Positions 25,092 to 33,381 are shown, counted from the stretch's first letter. The stretch is DNA of 33,684 nt from Kurthia massiliensis (GCF_000285555.1 NZ_HE610999.1:33641-67324), one strand, 5' to 3'. A program made the numbers and translations. Notes: generated by a model from the sequence alone, not told the origin.

Positions 25092-25490
25092 TTAAATATA
25101 ATATTTAAAAAGGTCATATATCCAAACAACAGCACTTAAACCTAGTAATACATAAACGTGTATCCAACGAATATTGATGCGCATAGCAAGGCGATCAATA
25201 CAGAAGAAAACAACCGCCGCAATGGCTCCAAAATACCACAAAATTAAACCGCCTGCACAGTGTAATAATGCGGATATAACAAACTGTCCCCAATGATTAC
25301 TTGTAATTTGTCGACTTAACCAATCACTCAATAACGAAATCGCTAAACCATACGTCAAGACGATGGCACTTGTTAAACTGTAAACGAGCACAAATCCTTC
25401 AATATTAAATTGAACTTGAATAAACCAAAAGGTAAAAATCAGACTGGCAATCATTCCCGCAAATAATTTACGCTTCACATCTACTTTCAT
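25092..25490 (-). CDS. Small four-helix membrane protein, paralogue of 24044
   Basis: 132 residues from MKVDVKRKLFAGMIASLIFT. Helices and motifs match the 24044 product: VLTYGLAISLLSDWLS, ISALLHCAGGLILWYFGAIA, VVFFCIDRLAMRI. The start at 25490 is chosen by alignment to the paralogue; a longer frame runs into the upstream pseudogene and is not supported. Ribosome binding site is weak (GAGAAGTGG). Function not recognised. Confidence 0.65.
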   Translation of the reverse strand: MKVDVKRKLFAGMIASLIFTFWFIQVQFNIEGFVLVYSLTSAIVLTYGLAISLLSDWLSRQITSNHWGQFVISALLHCAGGLILWYFGAIAAVVFFCIDRLAMRINIRWIHVYVLLGLSAVVWIYDLFKYYI

Positions 25491-25506
25491 GTTGTTCCAC
25501 TTCTCT

Positions 25507-26157
25507 CTATTTTTTAAAATACAATGAATAAGCATTGTCATGAAAAATACGCTGGGCATCTTTGCCACCAAATAACTGTTCAATGAGCGCAACATCATCA
25601 CGATGAAACGGCCGCTTCGCTCTAGTAGACGGTAAATCTGTACCAAACATGAGCGCATGCGGATTAACAGCATGAATGGCCTTTAATGCTTCAGCTACGT
25701 TTAGCGACACACGTCCAAATCTAGTTGATTTTACGTAAACACCTTTCTCGACGAGCGATAATAAGTGTAGTAATACGTCCTTCGACAAACCTAGATGATC
25801 AACCGATACAGCCGGTAACGTTTTGATGACACCCGCGATATCCGGTAAATGTTTTGCATCTATATACAATTCACTATGCCAACTTGCCACATCGTACACA
25901 CATCTTGCCAAACAATCCAGTTCAGAAATATTAGCCGATCCACCTCGCTGTACGTTAAAACGAATCGCTCTTACCCCTTGCTTCGTGTAAACGTCTAATT
26001 TCATTATCTTCTGTCACATGCGCAGGCAATTGCGTCACACCACAAAATTGAGGGCCCAGTCGCTGTAACGCACATACTAAATACCGTTGATCAAACACTT
26101 GAAATGAACCAGAAACTGAAAATCAATAATATGTACATGTGCGTCAAAACGTTTCAT
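25507..26157 (-). pseudogene. TIM-barrel amidohydrolase, frameshifted and internally deleted
   Basis: Starts at 26157 behind GGAGAG as MKRFDAHVHIIDFQF, with the metal-binding HxH. Near 26115 there is a jump to another frame: SGSFQVFDQRYLVCALQRLG, then FCGVTQLPAHVTEDNEIRRL; roughly 40-50 residues expected in between are missing. Near 25977 an extra A (GCAAGGGG for GCAGGGG) shifts to GVRAIRFNVQRGGSANISEL, which continues intact through DHLGLSKD and MFGTDLPSTRAKRPF to the end. It resembles the amidohydrolase_2 group that includes 2-pyrone-4,6-dicarboxylate hydrolase. The surviving 165-residue open frame alone is not a complete enzyme. Confidence 0.8.
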
Positions 26158-26262
26158 CGTATCTCTCCTTCAAAATGTATTCTTTCATAGTATTCACCTT
26201 TTTCATACCATTATCCTTCCTTCTCACAAAAGCGATTGCGTGAATCCTTCCCACAAATCCCG

Positions 26263-26268
26263 TATAAT
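26263..26268 (+). promoter_or_regulatory. Candidate -10 element of the 26289 gene
   Basis: Perfect TATAAT about 20 nt before the ATG. No well-spaced -35 is visible. Confidence 0.4.
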
Positions 26269-26288
26269 GGTATAAAAGGGGTGATGTG

Positions 26289-27365
26289 ATGCAAACGACC
26301 ATTGTTATGGGTATTTTTTTAGTTGGCATTATCGCAGCAATCGTATTAATGCGAGGACCAAATCCACGCTATATCATTAACTACATAAAAAAAGAACAAG
26401 CAAACGGTAACGTCGCGATGCGCATACAGTTTGAAGGCGACGATTATGCAAATGTAAATGCAGACCGACCACTACCACTAGCCAGTACCGTCAAGTGGCT
26501 CGTTGCGGTAGCTTTTGCAGAACAAGTGGCAGCAGGTAAACTATCGCTTGATCGACAAATACCAATTACCGCGCTTGAACGTTATTACTTACCAAAAGTA
26601 GACGGTGGCGCACATAGTGCCTGGATGGAGCAATTAGAAAGCGTTGTCGTGACATTAGAAGAAGTAGCACAAGGTATGATTCGCTATAGTTCAAATGCGA
26701 ATACAGATTACTTAATTGACTTAATCGGCTTAGATGTGATTAACGCTTTACCAGAGCGCCTCGGTATGACACATCAAACGACTATCTATCCACTCGGCGC
26801 ATCATTATATTTCCCATATGTTTATATGAAAGAGCACAAGTTGACTGCACAGCAATGCGCTTCGAAACTACGCGCAATGCCTGAAGATGAATATGTAGCA
26901 GGTATTTTAGCAGCACATGAGCAGTTAGCGGTACGTACATTGTCGACGGCTGAACGTAAAGACGTTGTCGAGCGTTTACCACTCGCTGTGCAACACGTTT
27001 GGTCAGACCGTCTACCGAAAGCATCTGCGAATGATTATGTTCATTTAATGCAAATCCTAAACGAACGTGCCTTTTTCTCAGATGAAATGTATGACGTGCT
27101 CGATACGTTATCAGATACAGCGAAAGTAAATCCACGTCGTTATAAACAATATGCTGAAAAAGGCGGGTCAACCGCTTGGATCATGACGTTAGCAATGTAT
27201 GCGACGAAAGTAAACGACGCACAATTACAACTCGTTTTCCTCGCAAATTGTGATGACATGCATCGTCAAAAGAAATTACAACGTACGATTCATCGCTTTA
27301 TCGGCAAATTTATTACAGATGCACGATTCCGCGAACAAGTCGCTGAACAATTATCAAAGGACTAG
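26289..27365 (+). CDS. Membrane-anchored serine hydrolase, beta-lactamase-like fold
   Basis: 358 residues. An N-terminal membrane anchor (about 5-22, IVMGIFLVGIIAAIVLM) is followed by an extracytoplasmic domain with the three motifs of serine penicillin-recognising enzymes: SxxK as Ser66-Thr-Val-Lys69 (PLASTVKWLVA), SxN as Ser134-Ser-Asn136 (IRYSSNANTDYL) and KGGS at 291-294 in place of KTG. It could be a beta-lactamase, a peptidase or an esterase; substrate unknown. The ATG at 26289 has AGGGG 7 nt upstream, better than the preceding GTG. A degenerate paralogue lies at 31844. Confidence 0.8.
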   Translation: MQTTIVMGIFLVGIIAAIVLMRGPNPRYIINYIKKEQANGNVAMRIQFEGDDYANVNADRPLPLASTVKWLVAVAFAEQVAAGKLSLDRQIPITALERYYLPKVDGGAHSAWMEQLESVVVTLEEVAQGMIRYSSNANTDYLIDLIGLDVINALPERLGMTHQTTIYPLGASLYFPYVYMKEHKLTAQQCASKLRAMPEDEYVAGILAAHEQLAVRTLSTAERKDVVERLPLAVQHVWSDRLPKASANDYVHLMQILNERAFFSDEMYDVLDTLSDTAKVNPRRYKQYAEKGGSTAWIMTLAMYATKVNDAQLQLVFLANCDDMHRQKKLQRTIHRFIGKFITDARFREQVAEQLSKD

Positions 27366-27392
27366 ATTTTAAAGTATTCTAGTCTTTTTTTA
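27358..27392 (+). terminator. Intrinsic terminator
   Basis: GACTAGA, 11-nt loop, TCTAGTC then seven T. The left arm includes the stop codon of the serine hydrolase gene. Confidence 0.8.
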
Positions 27393-27500
27393 TGTCTTTT
27401 TACACGTGTTTTTTGACGCATTTTTCCAATTCTTCTTTAAAGCGAGTAATGATAGACCGAAACACAATATAGAGTTCAATTTTAGAAATGAGGGTTTTAG

Positions 27501-28985
27501 ATGAAAAAAGCATTGTGGGCAAGTATATTATGCGGTGGACTGCTATTCACAACCGGTCAATCACCTGGAACACCGATAACAGCAGATGCAGCGACTGTTA
27601 CGTATAAAACGACAGCTGTCTTAAACGTACGTGCGGGGGCGGGCACGAAGTACAAATCACTTGGTAAACTGGCGAAAGGAAAAGCAATTACTGTCAAGAA
27701 AACGGTCGGTTCTTGGTATCAAATTTCATTCAATGGTAAAACAGGATACGTGTCAAAATCATACGTCAAAGCCACGTCTGTATCAGCTCCAGCAACGACA
27801 CAAACGAAAACAACTTATAAAACGACGGCTGTCTTAACTGTACGCGCCGGGGCAGGTACGAAATATAAATCGCTCGGCAAGCTCGCAAAAGGCCAAGCGA
27901 TTACGATCAAAAAGACGGTTGGCTCTTGGTATCAAATTTCATTTAATGGCAAAACAGGATATGTATCAAAATCTTATGTCAAAGCAACAAAGACGACTGT
28001 CAAACCTGAAGTGCCTCAGTTTGAAGAAAAGTATTACACAACAGCTGATTTAAATATTCGCGCGGGCGCAGGTACGAGCTACAAAAAGCTCGGTCAAATT
28101 CCGAATAATACGCGCGTTTTCATTATGAAAACGGTTGGCTCTTGGTATCAAGTAACGTATGGCAATATGACAGGGTACGTTTCTAGTGCTTATGTGAAAA
28201 AAGAAACGTTCGCACATCAATATATGCCAGGAAAACTTTATAAAGTCGGTGTCGATTTACCGGCCGGTGAATATAAACTGTATACAGACGCTTATGGTAG
28301 CGTAGGTGTTTATGAAGATGCTGCAAAATCTATTGGCGTAGCTGGTTTTACATTCCGTAATTTTGGTTATGTTACTGTAGAAAATGGACAATATGTACAG
28401 TTTGAAGATGCATTTGCGGTACCGATTGCTGATGCGAAGCCGTATAACTTAGAAGAAAACGAAGGTAAATATTCATCAGGTCTTTATAAGGTTGGCTATG
28501 ATATTCCTTCTGGGCAATACGATTTATATAGAATGCGAACAGGCTACGGGCATGTTACGCAATATGTTGAGGCAAACAAACGAAATGTCACTTTTTCTGA
28601 AAAATTCGATGATGATAACGAAAATTATATTGGCACTTATACTATCGCCTCTTATGGCTATGTAGAATTTGAAGAAGCTTACGGCGTACTAGCAGAAAAA
28701 GCTGAAACAACACCAGACCCATCATTAGAATTGCAATCAGGTTATTACCAAAATGGTAAAGATTTTTATTTACCACCAGGTACGTATTTATTAGATCCTT
28801 ACTGGACGAGTCGAAGTCCTTATGGAGCAATCGAAGTACGTGATAAATATGGCAATATCATTTGTACGGATTCTTATTATGATACTGTCGTAAATCATTC
28901 CCATTTACCACATTACACCGTAAAAATTGATGAAGGTTCTACTATTTATTTAAATAATATCGCCACATACTTTATCAAACAGTAA
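27501..28985 (+). CDS. Secreted protein with three SH3b domains and three C-terminal repeats
   Basis: 494 residues, signal peptide to about 30. Bacterial SH3 (SH3_3) domains at about 34-90, 105-161 and 178-233, each with the (L)NVRAGAGTKYKSLGKL-type core and GSWYQISFNGKTGYV. The first two are almost identical. Then three repeats with the pattern G-x-Y-K-V-G-x-D-(I/L)P-x-G-x-Y-x-L: KLYKVGVDLPAGEYKLY (about 245), GLYKVGYDIPSGQYDLY (about 328) and GYYQNGKDFYLPPGTYLLD (about 414). SH3b domains usually bind cell-wall peptides, so it is probably wall-attached. No catalytic domain is visible, so it may be an adhesin or binding protein. GAGGG precedes the ATG. Confidence 0.85.
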   Translation: MKKALWASILCGGLLFTTGQSPGTPITADAATVTYKTTAVLNVRAGAGTKYKSLGKLAKGKAITVKKTVGSWYQISFNGKTGYVSKSYVKATSVSAPATTQTKTTYKTTAVLTVRAGAGTKYKSLGKLAKGQAITIKKTVGSWYQISFNGKTGYVSKSYVKATKTTVKPEVPQFEEKYYTTADLNIRAGAGTSYKKLGQIPNNTRVFIMKTVGSWYQVTYGNMTGYVSSAYVKKETFAHQYMPGKLYKVGVDLPAGEYKLYTDAYGSVGVYEDAAKSIGVAGFTFRNFGYVTVENGQYVQFEDAFAVPIADAKPYNLEENEGKYSSGLYKVGYDIPSGQYDLYRMRTGYGHVTQYVEANKRNVTFSEKFDDDNENYIGTYTIASYGYVEFEEAYGVLAEKAETTPDPSLELQSGYYQNGKDFYLPPGTYLLDPYWTSRSPYGAIEVRDKYGNIICTDSYYDTVVNHSHLPHYTVKIDEGSTIYLNNIATYFIKQ

Positions 28986-29023
28986 AAAAGAGCAATCGCT
29001 ACATCAGCGATTGCCCTTTTTTA
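28984..29023. terminator. Bidirectional terminator
   Basis: GCAATCGCT-ACATC-AGCGATTGC between A-rich and T-rich flanks, between convergent genes. Confidence 0.88.
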
Positions 29024-29731
29024 TTTCCGTCCACTGAACAACACATGCCCCGCTGCTAATGGCGTCACCATCACGGTATTAAAGCCGACATCGTTTAGCA
29101 AACGAAGATATCTCGCAACGGACAGTGGTTGGAATGTCGTATGGGGATCTCGGTACATATTCCATTCATTATTTGCGTAATAATCATACGCCTCTTCACT
29201 ACCGAAATAGAGCATCGATTGCTCACGTACAATAGCATCTAACTCATCTGCAAATTGAACAAGTTCCGCTTCATCAGTCGGTGCAATCATTTCTAAAAAC
29301 ATGACACCCCCATCCGGCTGTAACGAGCGATACAACTGCTTTAAAAATGTTCGTTTATACGCATCATCAATTTCATATAACGAAAAGCTACTCACATAGT
29401 AAGAAACTGGGGTTAATTGCTTCGTCCACGTTTCCGCTTTCAAATCAAAATCTTGATATGTCACACGCCGTTCAAATGAAGTAATTGCCGGCTTTAACGT
29501 TCTTTGCAACATATCTGTACGATCTAACGCAATTACTTTTGCTTTCGGAAAATGACTTAAAATCGCTTTCGTTAACCAACCATCACCTGGACAAATGTCT
29601 GCAAACGTGAATGTTTCATCTCGCGTATGACGAATAAACTGTATCACCGATTCAACAATCCGTTCCCGTTGCGGAATAAATGCCTTTCGAAATATCAAAA
29701 ACGTATCACTTTTCGTATGTGACCACGTCAT
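29021..29731 (-). CDS. Class I SAM-dependent methyltransferase
   Basis: 236 residues. Motif I is FADICPGDGWLTKAI (about 42-56), with the acidic end of beta-2 at AKVIALDRTDML. VSSFSLYEIDD and LQPDGGVMFLEMIAP fit later motifs of the Rossmann-like fold. The methyl acceptor cannot be told. GGGGTGG precedes the ATG. Cytoplasmic. Convergent with the SH3b gene. Confidence 0.8.
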   Translation of the reverse strand: MTWSHTKSDTFLIFRKAFIPQRERIVESVIQFIRHTRDETFTFADICPGDGWLTKAILSHFPKAKVIALDRTDMLQRTLKPAITSFERRVTYQDFDLKAETWTKQLTPVSYYVSSFSLYEIDDAYKRTFLKQLYRSLQPDGGVMFLEMIAPTDEAELVQFADELDAIVREQSMLYFGSEEAYDYYANNEWNMYRDPHTTFQPLSVARYLRLLNDVGFNTVMVTPLAAGHVLFSGRK

Positions 29732-29780
29732 CGAACCACCCCTTTTCCATTTCTATACCCGCTTTCTATGAAAAAGACCG

Positions 29781-29811
29781 AAAAAAAACGTACAGTTACC
29801 TGTACGTTTTC
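29781..29811 (-). terminator. Intrinsic terminator after the 29816 gene
   Basis: AAAACGTACAG-TTAC-CTGTACGTTTT, perfect 11-bp stem. On the minus strand it is followed by further T residues. Confidence 0.85.
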
Positions 29812-29815
29812 ATCA

Positions 29816-30193
29816 TTATTTAAAAGGTAGATGTGGTTTTTCATCTGCATAAATAGAATAAGTCCAAGACCCATTTTCCATCTTCTCACACGCTTCATCT
29901 GCGCAAGAAAAAATATACGTCTGACGATCCGTACGCACACTTACTTCGTAGTAGTAAGGAAAAGCGCCACCTTTATTTTTATCAAGCCATGGTTCAATCG
30001 CAATGACATCTTCTTTTTTAGCGATCTTTTGATACGCTGGACTATCGATTGTTTTCTTAACCATTTCACTTAATACAACCCTGTCTTCTTCATCTGGAAT
30101 ATATGGTTTTTCGAACCAATACCATTTTCCTAATAAACATAAATTACCGACTACACTTAATATGAGTAAGCCCACTATCACCTTTGACTTCAT
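29816..30193 (-). CDS. Small membrane-anchored protein of unknown function
   Basis: 125 residues. N-terminal uncleaved anchor or signal (VIVGLLILSVVGNLCLLGKWYWF) followed by a soluble domain with KNKGGAFPYYYEVSVRTDRQTYIFSCADEACEKMENGSW, including a Cys-x4-Cys pair. Not recognised. GGGAGG precedes the ATG. It lies 23 nt after the dioxygenase stop with no terminator between, so the two are probably co-transcribed. Confidence 0.65.
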   Translation of the reverse strand: MKSKVIVGLLILSVVGNLCLLGKWYWFEKPYIPDEEDRVVLSEMVKKTIDSPAYQKIAKKEDVIAIEPWLDKNKGGAFPYYYEVSVRTDRQTYIFSCADEACEKMENGSWTYSIYADEKPHLPFK

Positions 30194-30216
30194 CTTTTTC
30201 CCTCCCGCACGTATCG

Positions 30217-31155
30217 TTATAATTTGCTTTCAATAAAACGACGACGTGGTTCTAAAAAGGATGGCAACATTAGCGGAATTTTATCAAAATTAGATGTATC
30301 GATGTCTATTTTTTCAAATTCAGTTTGCTCTGTTGCGACTTCAATTAATAAATTATTTGGTTCTCGGTAATAAAGTGATTGGAAAAACTCACGGTTTTTA
30401 ATGCCTGAGTACGGGAAGTTTTTATTCAAAATCTTTTCTTCGACGCCGAGTAAAGCACTATAATTTTCAACGTTTAATGCAATATGTTGAATCGCGCCTA
30501 CTCCAGTCACTTCAACGTCACGCGTACGGTCTTCCCATAAATGAAGCGTTTGACCAAGCAACGCATCTGCTTTTCCGAGTATCGTCACCGCATGTCCATC
30601 TGCTGTCGTTTCATCTACGATTTCAGCATCAAACATATCAACAAATGCACGCGCTGATGCTTTCGCATAGCGCACGCGACAATGAATCGAATCAATTCCT
30701 GTAATGGCGTGTGCTAGTGGAATATCAGCCGTTTCACGCGGAAATACTTCATCATTGCCTTTTTGTGCTGTTAAGCCAAGTTGAACGCCTGACGGATCTT
30801 CAAAGCGTAAAATTTTTGCACCGTTGTAGTCTTCAATGTCACAGTTAAACACATCGTTCGCTTCTAGACGTTGTTGCCAAAATGTCAGCGAGTCCTCAGA
30901 AGGAACAGCAAATACAGTGCGATCTAATGAATTCGTCCCGAACTTTTTCATCGCCCCGTGTTTCATTTCAAAAACGCTAAATTCTGTGCCTGGGCGCCCT
31001 GTCGTATCTCCGAAGAAAATATGGTACATTTCTAAATCATCTTGGTTAACCGTTTTCAGTAGAAAATCAAGGCCAAGTACCTTATGATAAAAATTAAACG
31101 CATCAAGTGTGTTTCTATTAATCACTGATACGTGATGAATGAATGGATGTTTCAT
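30217..31155 (-). CDS. Ring-cleaving dioxygenase, VOC superfamily, MhqO/MhqA-like
   Basis: 312 residues with two glyoxalase-like halves. Metal ligands expected from the family are seen: an N-terminal His in HHVSVINRNTLDAFNFYHKV, His in GAIQHIALNVEN, and Glu in NNLLIEVATEQ. This group opens hydroquinone- or catechol-type rings and is often part of quinone detoxification. The gene is divergent from an MhqD-like carboxylesterase, the same partner as in Bacillus and Staphylococcus. AAAGGA lies 11 nt before the ATG. The family assignment is good; the substrate is inferred. Confidence 0.85.
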   Translation of the reverse strand: MKHPFIHHVSVINRNTLDAFNFYHKVLGLDFLLKTVNQDDLEMYHIFFGDTTGRPGTEFSVFEMKHGAMKKFGTNSLDRTVFAVPSEDSLTFWQQRLEANDVFNCDIEDYNGAKILRFEDPSGVQLGLTAQKGNDEVFPRETADIPLAHAITGIDSIHCRVRYAKASARAFVDMFDAEIVDETTADGHAVTILGKADALLGQTLHLWEDRTRDVEVTGVGAIQHIALNVENYSALLGVEEKILNKNFPYSGIKNREFFQSLYYREPNNLLIEVATEQTEFEKIDIDTSNFDKIPLMLPSFLEPRRRFIESKL

Positions 31156-31184
31156 TTATATACACGTCCTTTAGGAGGGATTTT

Positions 31185-31760
31185 ATGCATTACTTACAAA
31201 TTGATGGCCCATCTGATGAATGGTTTGTATTATTCCATGGTACAGGTGGTAGTGAATATAGTCTACTGCAAATTGCAGGAGATCTCTATTCAAAAGCTTC
31301 TATTTTAACATTTTCCGGTGATGTCGCAGCGGGTGCGAGTCGTCGATTTTTTGCGCCACTAGAGCAAGGCCAATTAAACCGTACAGATTTCAATACCCGT
31401 ATTGATGACTTTTTATCAAATTGGCCATCGATTCGCCCGAACGCTTCACGTCTTACATTCATTGGTTATTCGAACGGGGCCAATTTCGTGCTCGGCTTGT
31501 TAGAAAAACAACCTCATATTGCGGAACGTGTCGTACTACTTCACCCATCTAATTTACAATATGATTTCCAAGCAGGTAGCGATGCACAAATCATCATGAC
31601 GACAGGTGCGATGGACACACTATCATTGCCAGGTGATGTCTTACAATTATCAAAACAGTTAGAAGCTGTTTTCCCAAACACGACATTAAAACTACTCGAC
31701 GGCGGTCATGGTACGACAGATGCAGAAATAGACTACGTTAAACATATGTTGAAATCGTGA
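31185..31760 (+). CDS. MhqD-like carboxylesterase, alpha/beta hydrolase
   Basis: 191 residues, cytoplasmic. FVLFHGTGGSEYSLLQIA gives the oxyanion-hole HG motif, GYSNGANF the GxSxG nucleophile elbow, TGAMDTLSLP the Asp, and DGGHGTTDAEID the His. MhqD-type hydrolases act with ring-cleaving dioxygenases against quinones and electrophiles. The ATG at 31185 has GGAGGG 6 nt upstream; a frame beginning 42 nt earlier overlaps the divergent gene and is rejected. Only 29 nt separate its start from the dioxygenase start. No MhqR-type regulator gene is in the window. Confidence 0.87.
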   Translation: MHYLQIDGPSDEWFVLFHGTGGSEYSLLQIAGDLYSKASILTFSGDVAAGASRRFFAPLEQGQLNRTDFNTRIDDFLSNWPSIRPNASRLTFIGYSNGANFVLGLLEKQPHIAERVVLLHPSNLQYDFQAGSDAQIIMTTGAMDTLSLPGDVLQLSKQLEAVFPNTTLKLLDGGHGTTDAEIDYVKHMLKS

Positions 31761-31800
31761 CAACGACAGCGTTTGTGACGCTTTTCTAATTATTTAGCGG

Positions 31801-31806
31801 TATAAT
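31801..31806 (+). promoter_or_regulatory. Candidate -10 element of the 31844 gene
   Basis: Perfect TATAAT in the context GCGGTATAATAAAAGGG, similar to the one before the 26289 paralogue. Confidence 0.35.
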
Positions 31807-31843
31807 AAAAGGGCTTACACATATTTAAGGAGTGAACAACGAG

Positions 31844-32884
31844 ATGTTACTAATCATCGGTGCGATTGTTTTTGTTATTTTGTTTGCGATGATGGGGCTT
31901 ATGACGCTTTCTCAAAAGAAATTGCTAACCCCTGAATCTGTTTTACAATTTGCGAAAAGTAATCGCAATAAAGTATCGTTAACGGTACACCAAAACGGTA
32001 AAGGCATCGGTGCGATCAATGCCCTTCAACCTTTCCCACTTGTGAATACAAGTCATTTAATTATCGCAGTCGAATATGCAACACAAGCAGCTGCTGGCAA
32101 AATTGATGCGACGCAAAAAGTGAATTTTGATGATATTGAAAAATTCCACATTCCAAAACTAGAAGGCGATCAACATCGTGAATGGGTCGCACAAATGAAA
32201 CGTGCGCGTCATAAAAAAGATGTGCCATTGCAAGAAGTCGTTCACGGTATGCTGCGTTACAATTCATTCGCAAATGCTGAATATTTAATGTACGTATTAG
32301 GCATTGCGAATATTAATGAATGTCTACGCAAACTGAAAATGTCAAAACACGATCCTATTTATCCGATGGCAAGTGCTTTATATATTGCTGATCAACAAAT
32401 AGATATCATTGACTACCGCAAACAAGCGAATGCGATTCATCAAGCAATGATGGAAACGCCAAAAACACAACCAGAACGCGCAACCGCACGTAAACATTCA
32501 ACGTTAAAAACGTGGGCTGAACGTTTACCAAAATCAACGACAAAAGATTATGTATCACTTGTGAAAAAGATTAATAACCAAAACTTTTTCGACAAAGAAG
32601 TGTATCATTATTTAACGCCTGTTTTAGAAGATATGATTATCGTTCAAAATACGAAAGATTTCATCACACATGGCGGTCAATTTTTAAGTTTAACAGCATC
32701 AGCCGTCAATGCGGTCATGTACTTTACAGATAAAAGTGGCAACCGTATCGAGCTCGCTGTGTTCTTACAAAACTTAACACCACAAGAACAAATGAAATTA
32801 TCAATGAGTATGCCAAACTTCTTCTCACAAATCGTGAAAGACCCTGTTTTCCGCAAACGCATTGAAATGCAAGCAAAAGACTAA
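31844..32884 (+). CDS. Beta-lactamase-like membrane-anchored protein without catalytic motifs
   Basis: 346 residues. An N-terminal helix (LLIIGAIVFVILFAMMGLM) is followed by a domain collinear with the 26289 product. At the SxxK position it has Asn68-Thr-Ser-His71 (PLVNTSHLIIAVEYA); at SxN it has Asn140-Ser-Phe142 (RYNSFANAEYL); at KGGS it has HGGQ. All three catalytic motifs are altered, so it should not be a serine acylating enzyme. The frame is full length with good codon use, so it looks like a retained pseudoenzyme, perhaps binding or regulatory. AAGGAG lies 11 nt before the ATG; an earlier GTG overlaps that site. Confidence 0.75.
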   Translation: MLLIIGAIVFVILFAMMGLMTLSQKKLLTPESVLQFAKSNRNKVSLTVHQNGKGIGAINALQPFPLVNTSHLIIAVEYATQAAAGKIDATQKVNFDDIEKFHIPKLEGDQHREWVAQMKRARHKKDVPLQEVVHGMLRYNSFANAEYLMYVLGIANINECLRKLKMSKHDPIYPMASALYIADQQIDIIDYRKQANAIHQAMMETPKTQPERATARKHSTLKTWAERLPKSTTKDYVSLVKKINNQNFFDKEVYHYLTPVLEDMIIVQNTKDFITHGGQFLSLTASAVNAVMYFTDKSGNRIELAVFLQNLTPQEQMKLSMSMPNFFSQIVKDPVFRKRIEMQAKD

Positions 32885-32925
32885 AAAAGGCTGCGTACCA
32901 GTTCATTGGTACACAGCTTTTTTTA
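32883..32925. terminator. Bidirectional terminator
   Basis: GGCTGCGTACCA, 5-nt loop, TGGTACACAGCT with A and T runs, between convergent genes. Confidence 0.85.
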
Positions 32926-33381
32926 ATTGTATATAAATTCCCAAATAATAAACACAACCGCTAAAATAGATAAAAAAAGAAGCCATTTGATAAATGTTCC
33001 GCCATTTGAAGGCTTTGCAGGTTCAATTTCAAGAACAGCTGGCATGTCACCTGCAGTAAAGGCATTTCCTTCAAAATTTACATTTTGCAAATCAGCTGAC
33101 GTAAAATCAGCAACCCTTTCTGTGTCTGTATATTTACATTCCGTAAACGTGCTATAGGCCAAATTTGCATCTGCGAACTGTGCCCCTGTCAAATCACAAC
33201 GCCGAAAAGTAGCGTATTGTAAATTGGCATGATTTAACGAGGCGCCTTGAAAACGACAATCGACAAATGTAGTATAGGCAAAATTCCGACGCGACAACTG
33301 CTGAAATGAAAAGTCTGCGTTGTGTACTTCTTTCTTTGGTGTAGGAGGTAGCATGACATCTTGTTCTTTCATGGACTTCAT
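32923..33381 (-). CDS. Pentapeptide-repeat protein with C-terminal membrane anchor
   Basis: 152 residues. Central A(D/N)Lxx-type pentapeptide repeats run from about 22 to 110 (NADFSFQQL, NHANLQYATFRRCDL, ADANLAYSTF, TSADLQNVNF), which would form a short right-handed quadrilateral beta-helix. A proline-rich linker follows, and then one transmembrane helix near the C-terminus (FIKWLLFLSILAVVFIIWEF), so the repeats probably face the cytoplasm as a tail-anchored protein. Function unknown; many such proteins have no known target. GAGGGG stands 8 nt before the ATG at 33381. Confidence 0.8.
   Translation of the reverse strand: MKSMKEQDVMLPPTPKKEVHNADFSFQQLSRRNFAYTTFVDCRFQGASLNHANLQYATFRRCDLTGAQFADANLAYSTFTECKYTDTERVADFTSADLQNVNFEGNAFTAGDMPAVLEIEPAKPSNGGTFIKWLLFLSILAVVFIIWEFIYN

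Noticed and set aside
25491..25673. Longer start for the 25092 membrane protein
   Set aside because: The extra 61 residues are the antisense-free but out-of-frame reading of the amidohydrolase pseudogene and are absent from the paralogue at 24044.
30836..31087. Plus-strand frame antisense to the dioxygenase gene
   Set aside because: Fully inside a well-supported gene with family motifs; composition is that of a reverse-strand shadow.
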